From assembly GCA_963832245.1 (NCBI GenBank), contig CAWHTG010000002.1, positions 1,275,266-1,339,265 on the forward strand: a stretch of 64,000 nucleotides of DNA, written 5' to 3'. The translations under genes and the position numbers were made by a program. This stretch comes from JABDBE01 sp963832245 (lineage in GTDB: Bacteria; Acidobacteriota; Terriglobia; Terriglobales; Acidobacteriaceae). The notes under the pieces were generated by a model that saw only the letters and a program-made list of their open reading frames with translations, was not told where the DNA came from and searched no databases. Below are positions 35,581 through 43,673 of the stretch, piece by piece (position 1 is the first letter of the stretch; each line of letters opens with the position of its first letter).

Positions 35581-35850
35581 TTCAAGGTGTCGCGATGTTC
35601 GGTAAAGATGACCAGCTTGCGACGATGGCCGTGGGCATCGAACATCTCCGCATGATTCTGCAACAGCCCGGAGAGCTCTTCCCATTTCTTGTCCGTTCCA
35701 CTGCGACGAACTGTCAGGGCCTATGTTTCAAGCCTCCGCAAGATTTCGATTTCGGCCTGAAGTTCAGCGATCGTCCGAGCTACCGTCGCCTGATCGACGA
35801 CGGTTTCTTCGGCTTGCTCGATCGTATGGCTCTTGGTCCTGCGCTGCTGG
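35575..35850 (-). pseudogene. SNF2/DEAD-type helicase, internal remnant
   Basis: The frame IEQAEETVVDQATVARTIAE...ILRRLET ends in an amber codon (TAG, 35721-35723). It continues in the same frame as ALTVRRSGTDKKWEELSGLL...MFDAHGHRRKLVIFTEHRDT and then stops matching at about 35575. KLVIFTEHRDTLNYL is the opening strand of the helicase C-terminal RecA lobe (motif IV) in large SNF2-like helicases found in genomic islands and some defence loci. Only about 90 codons survive of a protein that is normally around 1000 residues. It abuts the integrase remnant, so a large deletion joined the two genes. Confidence 0.75.
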
Positions 35851-36072
35851 ACCGGGTTGCACTGACTGGGCAAGTCCGAGACGGGCGACCACGAGCAGGA
35901 CCACCACAACCAGAAAGCTGCTGGCGTTGCATTTCCGTTTCATTACGTCGTCTCAATTCTGAGCAAAAACTTAAAATATGGAGCCCGCACATCGGATGCG
36001 GCGCGACAACGCGGTCGGCTGCATACGCTGGTCAGGTGGTACATAACCGCGCCAGCCTCCGGTTGGCTCCGC

Positions 36073-36768
36073 TCACGCAACTGCTCTGAACAGCGCCCCG
36101 ACACCTGCGGTCATCGCCATGGCCAGTGCACCCCAGAACGTGACTCGTATTGCTCCCACCGTCACTCCTGCGCCGCCCACGCGTGCAGCCAACCCGCCTA
36201 GAACGGCGAGAAAGACCAGTGAAGTTCCAGAGACAAGGGGGAACAGCCCCGCCGCCGGGGCTATGGCAGTCACCAAGAGAGGCATGGCCGCTCCGACAGC
36301 GAAGCTGCCAGCCGACGCCAACGCCGCCTGAATCGGACGCGCGCGGAGAGTCTCGGAGATGCCGAGTTCGTCGCGAGCATGCGCGCTTATTGCGTCATGG
36401 GCCATCAGTTGCTGGGCGACCTGTTTGGCGAGTGAAGGGTCGAGCCCGCGAGCGACGTAGATTGCCGTCAGTTCCTTGTGCTCCCCCACATCATCTGCTT
36501 TGAGTTCCGCGCCCTCAAGCTGGAGTTCGGCCTTTTCTGTGTCTGCCTGTGAGTGGACAGACACGTACTCACCGGCAGCCATCGACATAGCCCCAGCGAC
36601 CAGGCCGGCGACCCCCGCGACCAATATGTTGTTGTGCGTCGCATGAGCAGTTGCGACACCAAGCAGCAGACTCGATGTTGAAAGTATGCCGTCGTTCGCG
36701 CCCAATACCGCCGCGCGCAGCCAGCCAATGCGTCCTGTGCGGTGTCGTTCCTTGTTGGGTAAAGGCAT
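36073..36768 (-). CDS. VIT/CCC1 family iron/manganese transporter
   Basis: A 231-residue polytopic protein of the VIT1/CCC1 family. It opens with RTGRIGWLRAAVLGANDGILSTSSLLLGV, the conserved first helix with the metal-contacting Asp (AANDG-like). The second helix (VAGLVAGAMSMAAGEYVSVHSQADTEKAEL) carries the Met and Glu residues of the translocation pathway, and the acidic cytoplasmic hairpin (EHKELTAIYVARGLDP) forms the metal-binding domain. Three C-terminal helices follow. Members export Fe2+ or Mn2+ from the cytoplasm or into compartments. It is the last gene on the strand that carries the Cyc2-like, cytochrome c, Rieske and cytochrome b genes, with 187 bases between. GGAGG before the ATG at 36768 fixes the start. 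Confidence 0.92.
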   Translation of the reverse strand: MPLPNKERHRTGRIGWLRAAVLGANDGILSTSSLLLGVATAHATHNNILVAGVAGLVAGAMSMAAGEYVSVHSQADTEKAELQLEGAELKADDVGEHKELTAIYVARGLDPSLAKQVAQQLMAHDAISAHARDELGISETLRARPIQAALASAGSFAVGAAMPLLVTAIAPAAGLFPLVSGTSLVFLAVLGGLAARVGGAGVTVGAIRVTFWGALAMAMTAGVGALFRAVA

Positions 36769-36954
36769 TCTTAAGGCCTCCTTGAGAACTGCGACACCGC
36801 GAAACGTACTGTGTCCTTGTTGCTTTGGTACCAATGAACGGGCACAACCCTGGCATTTGTAGCAACTAAGGAAGTTCGCGGATTCCCGCGTACGACACTG
36901 ATCACTAGTAAGTCTTAGGCAAGTGGTTCTGCAACGGTGGCAGCCTAGATGTGG

Positions 36955-38424
36955 CTATTTGAAACCCTCGACGTACGCGATCAACGCTTTCAAATCATCC
37001 GGCGGCAGGTCAACGGGCGGCATGCCGCCAGCGTTCATCTTCGCGGTTGGGTGCTTGAAGACATCAGCCAGTTGGTCAGGTGACAACTTTGTCGCTATGC
37101 CGATAAGCGCTGGAGCCGCGGCCGTGCCCACTCCGCCGTCACCGTGACAGGCATTGCACGATTGCCCTTCGAAAATGGTCTTCCCTTTTGCGGCCAGCGG
37201 ATCGGCGAGTGTCACGTTCGCGGCAGCAAGCGACGCGGAAGAAAGGTCTGGCTCGAATGGTTTGCGTGAATACTCTTCTTCTTCGGCCGTCTGCTTCGCC
37301 AATTGCTGAGCCACTCCAGAGTCGTGCCGATCCGCGTACTGGCTGCGGAAACCGAGGCCGGCCAGCGAGAACACCACGAATGCGTACGCTCCCATCGCTG
37401 CAGGCCGCTTCCAAGGGCGCCGTTCGACGCCGCGATCCAGAAAGGGAAGCGCGAGGACGGCCAACACCAGGACGGTTGGAATCACCAGCACGCCGACGAT
37501 GGCGGCTGACCCATGCCAAAATTTCAGCCACTGAAATATGGGCAGGTAATACCACTCTGGCCGCGGTACGTATTGCGCGTCTGCGGGATTCGCCGGTGGA
37601 CCCAACTGGATCGGCACAAAAAAGCAGAGCAATCCGAGTCCTATGATGAGCAGCGCCGTCAGGGAAAGATCCATCAACACTTGGCGCGGGTAGAAGAGCT
37701 CTGCCCGCTGTTTTGGATGATAAGGATCTTCGTTGACCGGTCCGGCGGCTCCAGCTTTGCGAAATAAAAAAATGTGAGCAGCCACGAGCGCAAAGATACC
37801 CGCAGGAATAAGAAAAACATGAGCCACGAAGAACCGTGAGATGGTGAGCGTACCCATTTCCGTTCCACCACGCATCAAGCGCTTAATGCTCTCCCCAATC
37901 CATGGAACTTCGCTGACGGCGTTCGTTCCTACGGCAGTCGCAAAATAAGCTCTCTGGTCCCAGGGGAGCAGGTACCCAGTGAAGGCCATTGCCAGGACTA
38001 GCCCAAACAGCGCGCATCCCGAGAGCCAAAGAAGCTCGCGCCGTCCTTTATACGATCCGAATAAATAAGTTTGTGACAGATGGAGAAACAAGACGACAAC
38101 CATTGCGCTGGCCCCGTAGGCATGCAGGCTACGAAGAAAAGACCCAGCCGTAACCGCTTTTGTGATGTAAGCGACCGTGGTGTGCGCGTGATCGGCGGAG
38201 GGCACGTAGTAAAGCGCAAGGAATATGCCGGTGATCACTTGCGAAATGAAAATGAACAAGAGTCCAGAGCCGAATATGTAAGCGAACCGAGCGCCGCCGG
38301 GAATGGGTTCATCGAGAGCGGCCCGAAGCAAATCATCCAGGCCCGTTCGACGGTTGAGCCATCCCCATAGGCCGGTTTGGGGGAGCGCCGTAACGCCACT
38401 CTCGCTGTTACTCGTTGAATGCAT
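36955..38424 (-). CDS. Cytochrome b of a bc-type complex fused to a C-terminal cytochrome c
   Basis: A 489-residue integral membrane protein. Helices B and D carry the two heme b ligand pairs, H101/H115 and H202/H217; the 14-residue interval in the second pair is the b6 type, unlike mitochondrial cytochrome b. The Qo-site motif PEWY occurs in PRPEWYYLPIFQW, in the part equivalent to subunit IV. After helix eight a periplasmic cytochrome c domain begins; CNACH (C423, C426, H427) binds one heme c and a Met in MPPVD is the likely axial ligand. So cytochrome b, subunit IV and a class I cytochrome are fused in one chain. It follows the Rieske gene by 18 bases (one operon). Confidence 0.93.
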   Translation of the reverse strand: MHSTSNSESGVTALPQTGLWGWLNRRTGLDDLLRAALDEPIPGGARFAYIFGSGLLFIFISQVITGIFLALYYVPSADHAHTTVAYITKAVTAGSFLRSLHAYGASAMVVVLFLHLSQTYLFGSYKGRRELLWLSGCALFGLVLAMAFTGYLLPWDQRAYFATAVGTNAVSEVPWIGESIKRLMRGGTEMGTLTISRFFVAHVFLIPAGIFALVAAHIFLFRKAGAAGPVNEDPYHPKQRAELFYPRQVLMDLSLTALLIIGLGLLCFFVPIQLGPPANPADAQYVPRPEWYYLPIFQWLKFWHGSAAIVGVLVIPTVLVLAVLALPFLDRGVERRPWKRPAAMGAYAFVVFSLAGLGFRSQYADRHDSGVAQQLAKQTAEEEEYSRKPFEPDLSSASLAAANVTLADPLAAKGKTIFEGQSCNACHGDGGVGTAAAPALIGIATKLSPDQLADVFKHPTAKMNAGGMPPVDLPPDDLKALIAYVEGFK

Positions 38425-38442
38425 CCCTCGGGAGTTCCTTCC

Positions 38443-39012
38443 CTAACCGATGACTTCCTTGTCCGAGACGAGTTGCCGGAAATATTGGAATCGCACTCGG
38501 AGTTGGCCGTTTTCAATCGATGTTTGCAGCGTATCCATTCCCCGCAGCGAGGGACCGCTGACACGAGTCCCATCCACGGAGAAAGTAGCGCCATGGCACG
38601 GGCAAACAAACTGCTTCTTTTCCTTGTTCCACGGGACGGTGCAACCGAGATGCGGACAGATAGATGTGAGTACCTGAAGCTGCCCCTGACTATCTTTCGT
38701 CACATAAACCGCTTTTTCGGATACGGCTTTGCGCCAGCCATCGACTTGCTCGATCTGAATAGTGCGCATCACGGGCTCGGTCAAGGACGAGAACTCGCCG
38801 AGTTTGCCCACGGGTGAATTCTTAACTTCAGTTGTCCGGCGGAGCAACGGGAAAAGTGCGAAGCGAATGAGCGGCACCGAAAGCAATGCACCGACAAAAA
38901 ATGAGCCGAGGCCAAGCAACACGCCAAGAAACGAGCGCCTGCTTTCGAGCGGCAATCCAGACAGTGAAGGTTTAGATATCGTGTTTTCCGGATGTCCGGC
39001 GCGTTCGAGCAT
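38443..39012 (-). CDS. Rieske iron-sulfur protein
   Basis: A 189-residue protein. The N-terminus holds SRRSFLGVLLGLGSFFVG (25-42), a twin-arginine-like signal anchor that keeps it membrane bound. The globular domain has the two cluster loops CPHLGC and CPCHGATF, each giving one Cys and one His to the 2Fe-2S cluster, plus the disulfide cysteines, so the high-potential Rieske centre is complete. It is the electron acceptor of the Qo site and passes electrons to a cytochrome c. GAGGATT before the ATG fits a ribosome site. It lies between cytochrome c (39083) and the cytochrome b/c fusion (36955), same strand. Confidence 0.95.
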   Translation of the reverse strand: MLERAGHPENTISKPSLSGLPLESRRSFLGVLLGLGSFFVGALLSVPLIRFALFPLLRRTTEVKNSPVGKLGEFSSLTEPVMRTIQIEQVDGWRKAVSEKAVYVTKDSQGQLQVLTSICPHLGCTVPWNKEKKQFVCPCHGATFSVDGTRVSGPSLRGMDTLQTSIENGQLRVRFQYFRQLVSDKEVIG

Positions 39013-39082
39013 GCGAATCCTCGATTGCCCTCACTAGGTCTGTAACCGTGCCCTGCTTCCAAGCCGTACCTTGAAAGACCCG

Positions 39083-39415
39083 TTATTTCTTGTTAGCCAT
39101 GCCTCGGATGTAAGCTACGAGTTTGGTTACATCCTCTGGCTTAAGCTTCGCACCGAAAGCAGGCATCTTCCCTCTACCCTTGGTGATCACTTCTGCCAAT
39201 TCCGCATCGCTTTGCTTCTGAACTTCCTCGGAGCGCAGGTCCTTGGCGTGCATTGCCTTGCCGGTTGCGCTGTCTCCACTACCATCGGCCGAGTGGCAGA
39301 TAACGCAGTTCGCTTTGTAAATTTTGGCGGCATCGGATTGGGCCTGCGCTGCGGATGGCAGAGCCAGGCAGCACAAGATGCCTGCTGGAATAAGGCACAG
39401 AAAAAGCTGTCGCAT
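39083..39415 (-). CDS. Periplasmic monoheme cytochrome c
   Basis: A 110-residue class I cytochrome c with a signal peptide (cleavage after AQAQ, about residue 26). CVICH (C37, C40, H41) binds the heme and a Met in GKMPAFGAKLKPEDV gives the sixth ligand. The C-terminal helix VTKLVAYIRGMANKK is typical of small soluble electron carriers. It could shuttle electrons between the outer-membrane cytochrome encoded upstream and the bc-type complex encoded downstream; this is inferred from position. GAGGAG seven bases before the ATG. The gap to the Cyc2-like gene is 130 bases and to the Rieske gene 70 bases. Confidence 0.93.
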   Translation of the reverse strand: MRQLFLCLIPAGILCCLALPSAAQAQSDAAKIYKANCVICHSADGSGDSATGKAMHAKDLRSEEVQKQSDAELAEVITKGRGKMPAFGAKLKPEDVTKLVAYIRGMANKK

Positions 39416-39545
39416 GTCTATCTCCTCAAAAAATCATTGAGCCGGTCCGTCGCATAAGCTGGAATCTCTTGTCTCGTGCCGCAGACTCCCGGCTTGTTCG
39501 AAGTTGCGCTTTCTTCAGGCTAGGAGTCTACATCATTCTGAGAGC

Positions 39546-40916
39546 TCAGAAAACGAATCGTGCGAGTACGAAGATCGTGTTGTTTGCCGTTGCATTCCGT
39601 CCCGCGCCGTCGTAATTTGTCTGCCCACCATTGAATCGAAGATAACCCGTGTACTGCACGGCGAGATCAACGTTCTGTTGGGGCCACCACGAAACATTCA
39701 GAATGTATCCATTACTCTGGGGGCTTCCGCTGGCGCTTCCGGAAACTGAAGCTGGAGCGAACAGCAGCGGATCCCGGGTTCCGGTTATATCGAAAAATCC
39801 AACTGTCCCGGAAAGTCGCGTGCCATAGTGGTATTCCACATTTGCCTGGGCCGTGTTCAGATGATGCGCGACCTGCGCGGCCCCACCGGCGGCGAAAGTC
39901 GCCGGAAGAGACGAGTTCTCGCGAATGTACGTACCGCGGAAAGAAAGCACGTCGTTCTTGAACTGCGGAATCGTTCGGTCATACTGAAAGTCTCCGGCAA
40001 AGTCGGTGTAGCCATCCATCAGGCCAACGACCGAATTCGGAGTACTTTTTACGTGCATGCCGTAGGTTCCGATTTCGAGGTAATTGTTCTTGGAGGAAGT
40101 CTGCCAGGCCGCCCGCCAGTACGGCGCGACGCCCCTGATATTGAGGGGGAATCCCGTTCCTGCATTGGGCTGCGCGCCCCCGATATGTTCTGACCGATAC
40201 ATTGTTCCTGCGAGATACCAGTGCTCGTTCCACATGGCGTACCCTCCCACTCCCGCCACATCCTGGGCCAGGCCTCCGTTGATCAGCGCCCCGGCCGAAG
40301 GCCCTGGAGCCGAACTACTTCCCGTGAACGGAAAACCCCAGGCAGGCGTGCTGTTCCATAGATCCTCGACGGTGGGATTATTGTTGAGCGTTAGCCCGTA
40401 GGTGATGGGTTTGTCGAATAGTGTACCGGCGTGTTTGGCAAAACGAATATCGGTGTTGTCCCAGCTGAAGTGATCGCCCTGACTATCATAAGTGACCTGC
40501 ACGAAGCTGCCGATGTCGTTCGTCCACGCCCCGGCTAGGAACAGCGATGCCGCCTGCGGAAATTGGAAATTGCCATTCTGCGTACCTGGCTGAGGAGATT
40601 TTATGACTGTCAGCGAGGTATCAAAGATGATGGAAAGAGGAAACGCCTCAAGCAGGTGTAGCGCGGCATTGTGGCCTTTTTTTTCATCACTCACCTCCGG
40701 CTTGGTGGTAAACGTGTAGCCTTCCAGCTTGAACGTTCTACCGAACGGTGTCAGCTCGGGTGGAGCGTAGTGGCAGGACGCGCAGGGGAGTCCTGTTTGC
40801 CGTGAGTAGCTGGGAACGGCGTGCGCGCTGGGCACGGAGAGAACAACTAGCCACAGGATCGCAAAAAGCTTCGAAAAGATTCCGCTTAGTGAATGCCCAG
40901 ATTGCGTAAGAACCAT
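39546..40916 (-). CDS. Cyc2-like outer-membrane monoheme cytochrome-porin
   Basis: A 456-residue exported protein; signal peptide to AHA (residue 33). Immediately after it comes PSYSRQTGLPCASCH (heme c at C45, C48, H49) followed by PPELTPFGRTFKLEGYTF, the N-terminal signature of fused cytochrome-porins of the Cyc2 type. The rest (about 100-456) is strand-rich with Gly/Asn/Ser turns and ends FVLARFVF with a terminal Phe, as in outer-membrane barrels of about sixteen strands. Cyc2 proteins oxidise extracellular Fe(II) and pass the electron inward, but the same N-terminus occurs in related porins of unknown role, so iron oxidation is a hypothesis. GGGAGG before the ATG. First gene of the cytochrome cluster. 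Confidence 0.85.
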   Translation of the reverse strand: MVLTQSGHSLSGIFSKLFAILWLVVLSVPSAHAVPSYSRQTGLPCASCHYAPPELTPFGRTFKLEGYTFTTKPEVSDEKKGHNAALHLLEAFPLSIIFDTSLTVIKSPQPGTQNGNFQFPQAASLFLAGAWTNDIGSFVQVTYDSQGDHFSWDNTDIRFAKHAGTLFDKPITYGLTLNNNPTVEDLWNSTPAWGFPFTGSSSAPGPSAGALINGGLAQDVAGVGGYAMWNEHWYLAGTMYRSEHIGGAQPNAGTGFPLNIRGVAPYWRAAWQTSSKNNYLEIGTYGMHVKSTPNSVVGLMDGYTDFAGDFQYDRTIPQFKNDVLSFRGTYIRENSSLPATFAAGGAAQVAHHLNTAQANVEYHYGTRLSGTVGFFDITGTRDPLLFAPASVSGSASGSPQSNGYILNVSWWPQQNVDLAVQYTGYLRFNGGQTNYDGAGRNATANNTIFVLARFVF

Positions 40917-41174
40917 TTGGTTCCTCCCTCGAATGCGCTACTCGTAGTCCTAAGTTCGAGTTCACCGGTTGTCATGGATATTTCCTTGAAAAGCGGATGA
41001 GTCCATGATGTTAGAGCGATTCACAAGCGGCGACTGCTCAACATTGCACACTTTCCAGAATCAAAATGCTGAGTGAAGCCGGTCCGAACCGGCCAGGGCA
41101 CTCCACTAACTTCTTTCGGATCCAATTATCTGAAATGGGCAATCATTTGATCTGTGCGCGCAGATACACCTGAT

Positions 41175-41190
41175 TGTGTTTGAAATCACA
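41175..41190. promoter_or_regulatory. CRP/FNR-type site, one mismatch
   Basis: TGTGTTTGAAATCACA: half-sites TGTGT and TCACA six bases apart, one mismatch to TGTGA-N6-TCACA. It lies 50 bases from the second, better site, in the same control region. A Crp/Fnr regulator gene is nearby at 41777-42493. Confidence 0.45.
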
Positions 41191-41240
41191 AGATTGGAAT
41201 TGACGCTTCGTACGGAACACAGCGGACCAAGTTCTTGCGA

Positions 41241-41256
41241 TGTGATCTAAATCACA
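41241..41256. promoter_or_regulatory. CRP/FNR-type site, perfect half-sites
   Basis: TGTGATCTAAATCACA: perfect TGTGA/TCACA arms, in fact TGTGAT/ATCACA. It ends 68 bases before the start of the four-cysteine protein gene, a distance that would suit an activator for that gene, and lies 325 bases from the Cyc2-like gene start. Confidence 0.65.
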
Positions 41257-41324
41257 CTCTAGCGTGACTGCGGTCATGGCGGCCGAAACGGGTTGGTAAT
41301 ACCCTAGTTGTGGTGAGGTAATTT

Positions 41325-41774
41325 ATGAGGAGAGACAACGCTGAGATTCTCAAGATGTTTCAATTCGAGCTCAGATTCCTGGAGGATGGCGGATACGGGC
41401 GTTCGCCTCGTGCGCCGTGGCGGGCTTCCTATGTATTCGAGGATTCGCCGACCTGTCTCAATTTCGATGATGCCGCCCGTCCGCACGCGTGCGCCGAGTG
41501 TCCACTGATGGAGTTTGTGCCTCCCCAGTTTCGAGCGGAGAGTGCGCCTTGCCGTTTCATTGCTCTAACTGAAGTCGGTGAGACGATAGATCACTTTTAC
41601 CAGTCCGGTACGCAAATGGAGCTCGAAGAAGCTCTCGCCTGTTGGCTGCGCAAGCAGATCGAACGGATGAAAAAACAGGAAGCACACGCGAACCCACCGG
41701 GGTCACCGGATCGTGAGGAGGAGTTGCGAAGCTGCCAGAAACTTGAGAACTCGGGACAACGGGCGGCTGCCTAA
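41325..41774 (+). CDS. Small four-cysteine protein of unknown function
   Basis: A 149-residue soluble protein I do not recognise. It starts after GAGGTAATTT. Four cysteines are arranged C44, C56-x2-C59 and C76, with HACAEC near the pair and PCRF around the last, which could hold zinc or an iron-sulfur cluster. A helical, charged tail (MELEEALACWLRKQIERMKKQEA) and a low-complexity end follow. No membrane segment. It is divergent from the cytochrome cluster, preceded by CRP-type palindromes and convergent with a Crp/Fnr gene two bases away, so it is probably part of the same redox-control unit. Conservation of the cysteines in relatives would be needed to call it a metal protein. Confidence 0.75.
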   Translation: MRRDNAEILKMFQFELRFLEDGGYGRSPRAPWRASYVFEDSPTCLNFDDAARPHACAECPLMEFVPPQFRAESAPCRFIALTEVGETIDHFYQSGTQMELEEALACWLRKQIERMKKQEAHANPPGSPDREEELRSCQKLENSGQRAAA

Positions 41775-41776
41775 TA

Positions 41777-42493
41777 TTAGGAATGCCCAATTTTCTTTAG
41801 TGCAGTTTTGTTGCGGATGATGAGAGTAGAGCCTTTCAATTGCAGCAACTGCTTTCTCTTAAACTCCGCAAACAGGCGACTGACTGTCTCGCGCGTAGTG
41901 CCGATCATCTCACCGATCTCCTCGTGGGTCAGGGTCAGTCTCACTTGCGGGCCGTTGCCAGCACCCTGCGAATCAGACGACCAGGAAAGCAGCAACTTCG
42001 CAAACTTCTCCGCCGGCGAGTTCGTGAGTCCGAGGGTTCGAATTTGCTCATACGCCGTGTAATAGTTCCGGCTGAGCTGTTCGGCCACCCGCACTGCAAC
42101 TTCTCCGTGTTCGCGTAGAAACTGAAAAAACGCGTCACGAGCGATGAAGTTTGCCTGTCCGGGCTCAACAATCTCCGCTGTGACTTCGTAGGGGCGGTTG
42201 GAAATCGTCGCGTTCAGTCCGAGAACATCGCCTGCCTCGGAAACCTTGGTGATGATGGTCTTGCCTTCGAAGGAGGAGGTGAAGAGTTTTACCTTGCCGG
42301 CACAGAGGACGAACACTCCCCGCGGCTGCTGGCCCTCTATGAACAACATCGCCGATTTTGGATAGATCGCTGTGGACTTAATCTCGCTCAGTTGTTGCAA
42401 GGCGGGCGGGGACAAGTTGCAGAAGAGGTGTTCCTCGCGGACAGGACAAGCAAGGCAATTGTCGATAATGTTCAAGCCGTAAGGAGCACGCAT
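41777..42493 (-). CDS. Crp/Fnr family transcriptional regulator
   Basis: A 238-residue regulator: cyclic-nucleotide-binding-like beta roll (about 30-150) and Crp-type HTH (about 165-228, LTHEEIGEMIGTTRETVSRLFAEF). The recognition helix TTRETVSRLF holds R, E and SR positions that read TGTGA-type half-sites. The N-terminus has C13-x2-C16-x8-C25, with C64 in VLCAGK, similar in number to the iron-sulfur ligands of Fnr but with different spacing, so oxygen or redox sensing is possible. The phosphate-binding residues expected for cAMP are not evident. It faces the four-cysteine gene end to end and two candidate binding sites lie upstream of that gene. Confidence 0.9.
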   Translation of the reverse strand: MRAPYGLNIIDNCLACPVREEHLFCNLSPPALQQLSEIKSTAIYPKSAMLFIEGQQPRGVFVLCAGKVKLFTSSFEGKTIITKVSEAGDVLGLNATISNRPYEVTAEIVEPGQANFIARDAFFQFLREHGEVAVRVAEQLSRNYYTAYEQIRTLGLTNSPAEKFAKLLLSWSSDSQGAGNGPQVRLTLTHEEIGEMIGTTRETVSRLFAEFKRKQLLQLKGSTLIIRNKTALKKIGHS

Positions 42494-42645
42494 TCAGCAC
42501 CGAAATAGGAATTCTAGCATTACGTGCGTGATTGGAATTACGGAAAACGGTGACCCGGCGCACCGCACGGGCGAGCCGACTGCCGGAGAATATGGGCGTT
42601 TCACGAAGTTCGGCTAGGGTACCCTGACCCCCTGACCCAGCTCTG

Positions 42646-43563
42646 TCAGGTTCCGATTACGACGCCGCCATCCACGGAAATTACAGCCCCGTGAATGAAG
42701 CTCGCCTGGTCCGAAGCGAGCCACAGGTATGTGTTAGCCACGTCTTCCGATGTTCCTGCCCGTCCCAGCGGGGTTCGGGCCACCATGGCTTCGAAGACTT
42801 TCGTGGGCATCGCCCTCACCATGTCGGTCGCAATAAATCCCGGAGCGACGGCATTGACGCGAATTTTATACTTGCCCAACTCCCGTGCCCAGGTCCGCGT
42901 CATTCCGATGACACCGGCTTTGGCAGCCACGTAATTCGTCTGCCCGAAATTCCCCAGAACTCCCACCACGGAAGCCGCGGACAGAATTACTCCACCCCCA
43001 CCCTTGATCATGTGGGGTACCACCGCGCGGGTCACCAGGAAGACACCTTTCAAGTTGACCCTGATCACAGAATCCCACACATCCTCGCTCATGATTGACT
43101 CGGGACTTCCTCCGTTCCACTTCACCAGCTGCGCGTCGCGAACGATGCCGGCATTGTTGATGAGAACGTCGATGCGGCCCCACTGCTCGACAACTGCGGC
43201 GGCGGCGGTCTCGACCGCGCTGGCGTCGGTGACGTCAACCGCCTGAAAATGAGACTCGCCCCCCGCCACCTTGATCGCGGATTCGAGTTGAGGCGCAGTC
43301 TCGGTCGAAACATCCCAGGCGGCAATTCTTGCGCCTTCCTCGGCGAAGCGCAACGCAGTCGCACGTCCGATTCCAGCCACGGCTCCGGTGATTACGACAA
43401 CTTTCCCGCGCAGCCCGCTCTCCCTGGCTGGCTGCCGTTTTTCGCGGACGACGGGCGAGTCCACGGGCGTAAATTCCATTGGTTGAGGCGCGTTGCGGAC
43501 GGCTTTGTTCCCCGCAGATTGCGGAACGCCTTCAGTAGCCGGGTCTTGCTCAGAGCGAGGCAT
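42646..43563 (-). CDS. SDR-family 3-ketoacyl/acetoacetyl-CoA reductase (PhaB/FabG-like)
   Basis: A 305-residue short-chain dehydrogenase with an unusual 50-residue Pro/Arg-rich N-terminal extension before the fold. TGAVAGIGRA (59-68) is the cofactor loop, NNAG (about 139-142) and the catalytic S...Y-x3-K are present (ILSAASVVG, TNYVAAKAG), and the C-terminus ends DGGVVIGT. FabG/PhaB-type reductases convert acetoacetyl-CoA or 3-ketoacyl-ACP to the (R)-3-hydroxy form. Position next to phaR supports a PHA monomer-supply role. AGGAGC seven bases before the ATG supports the long start, so the extension is probably translated. A second reductase domain of the same class is part of the fusion at 46564. 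Confidence 0.9.
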   Translation of the reverse strand: MPRSEQDPATEGVPQSAGNKAVRNAPQPMEFTPVDSPVVREKRQPARESGLRGKVVVITGAVAGIGRATALRFAEEGARIAAWDVSTETAPQLESAIKVAGGESHFQAVDVTDASAVETAAAAVVEQWGRIDVLINNAGIVRDAQLVKWNGGSPESIMSEDVWDSVIRVNLKGVFLVTRAVVPHMIKGGGGVILSAASVVGVLGNFGQTNYVAAKAGVIGMTRTWARELGKYKIRVNAVAPGFIATDMVRAMPTKVFEAMVARTPLGRAGTSEDVANTYLWLASDQASFIHGAVISVDGGVVIGT

Positions 43564-43673
43564 GGAAGCTCCTAGTCATCTCATCCTGTTGGGGGAAGCG
43601 CCTTGGGGCAGAGTCAATTTCGCTCCTGATTGAGGGGCGCCGCAAAATAGAGTAGCTGCTTTGCCGCAGTGCG

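Larger units (their letters stand above)
40917..41324. other. Divergent control region with CRP-type palindromes
   Basis: About 400 bases between the Cyc2-like gene and the four-cysteine protein gene. It holds two CRP-like palindromes (41175-41190, 41241-41256) and no reading frame I can support. Confidence 0.5.
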
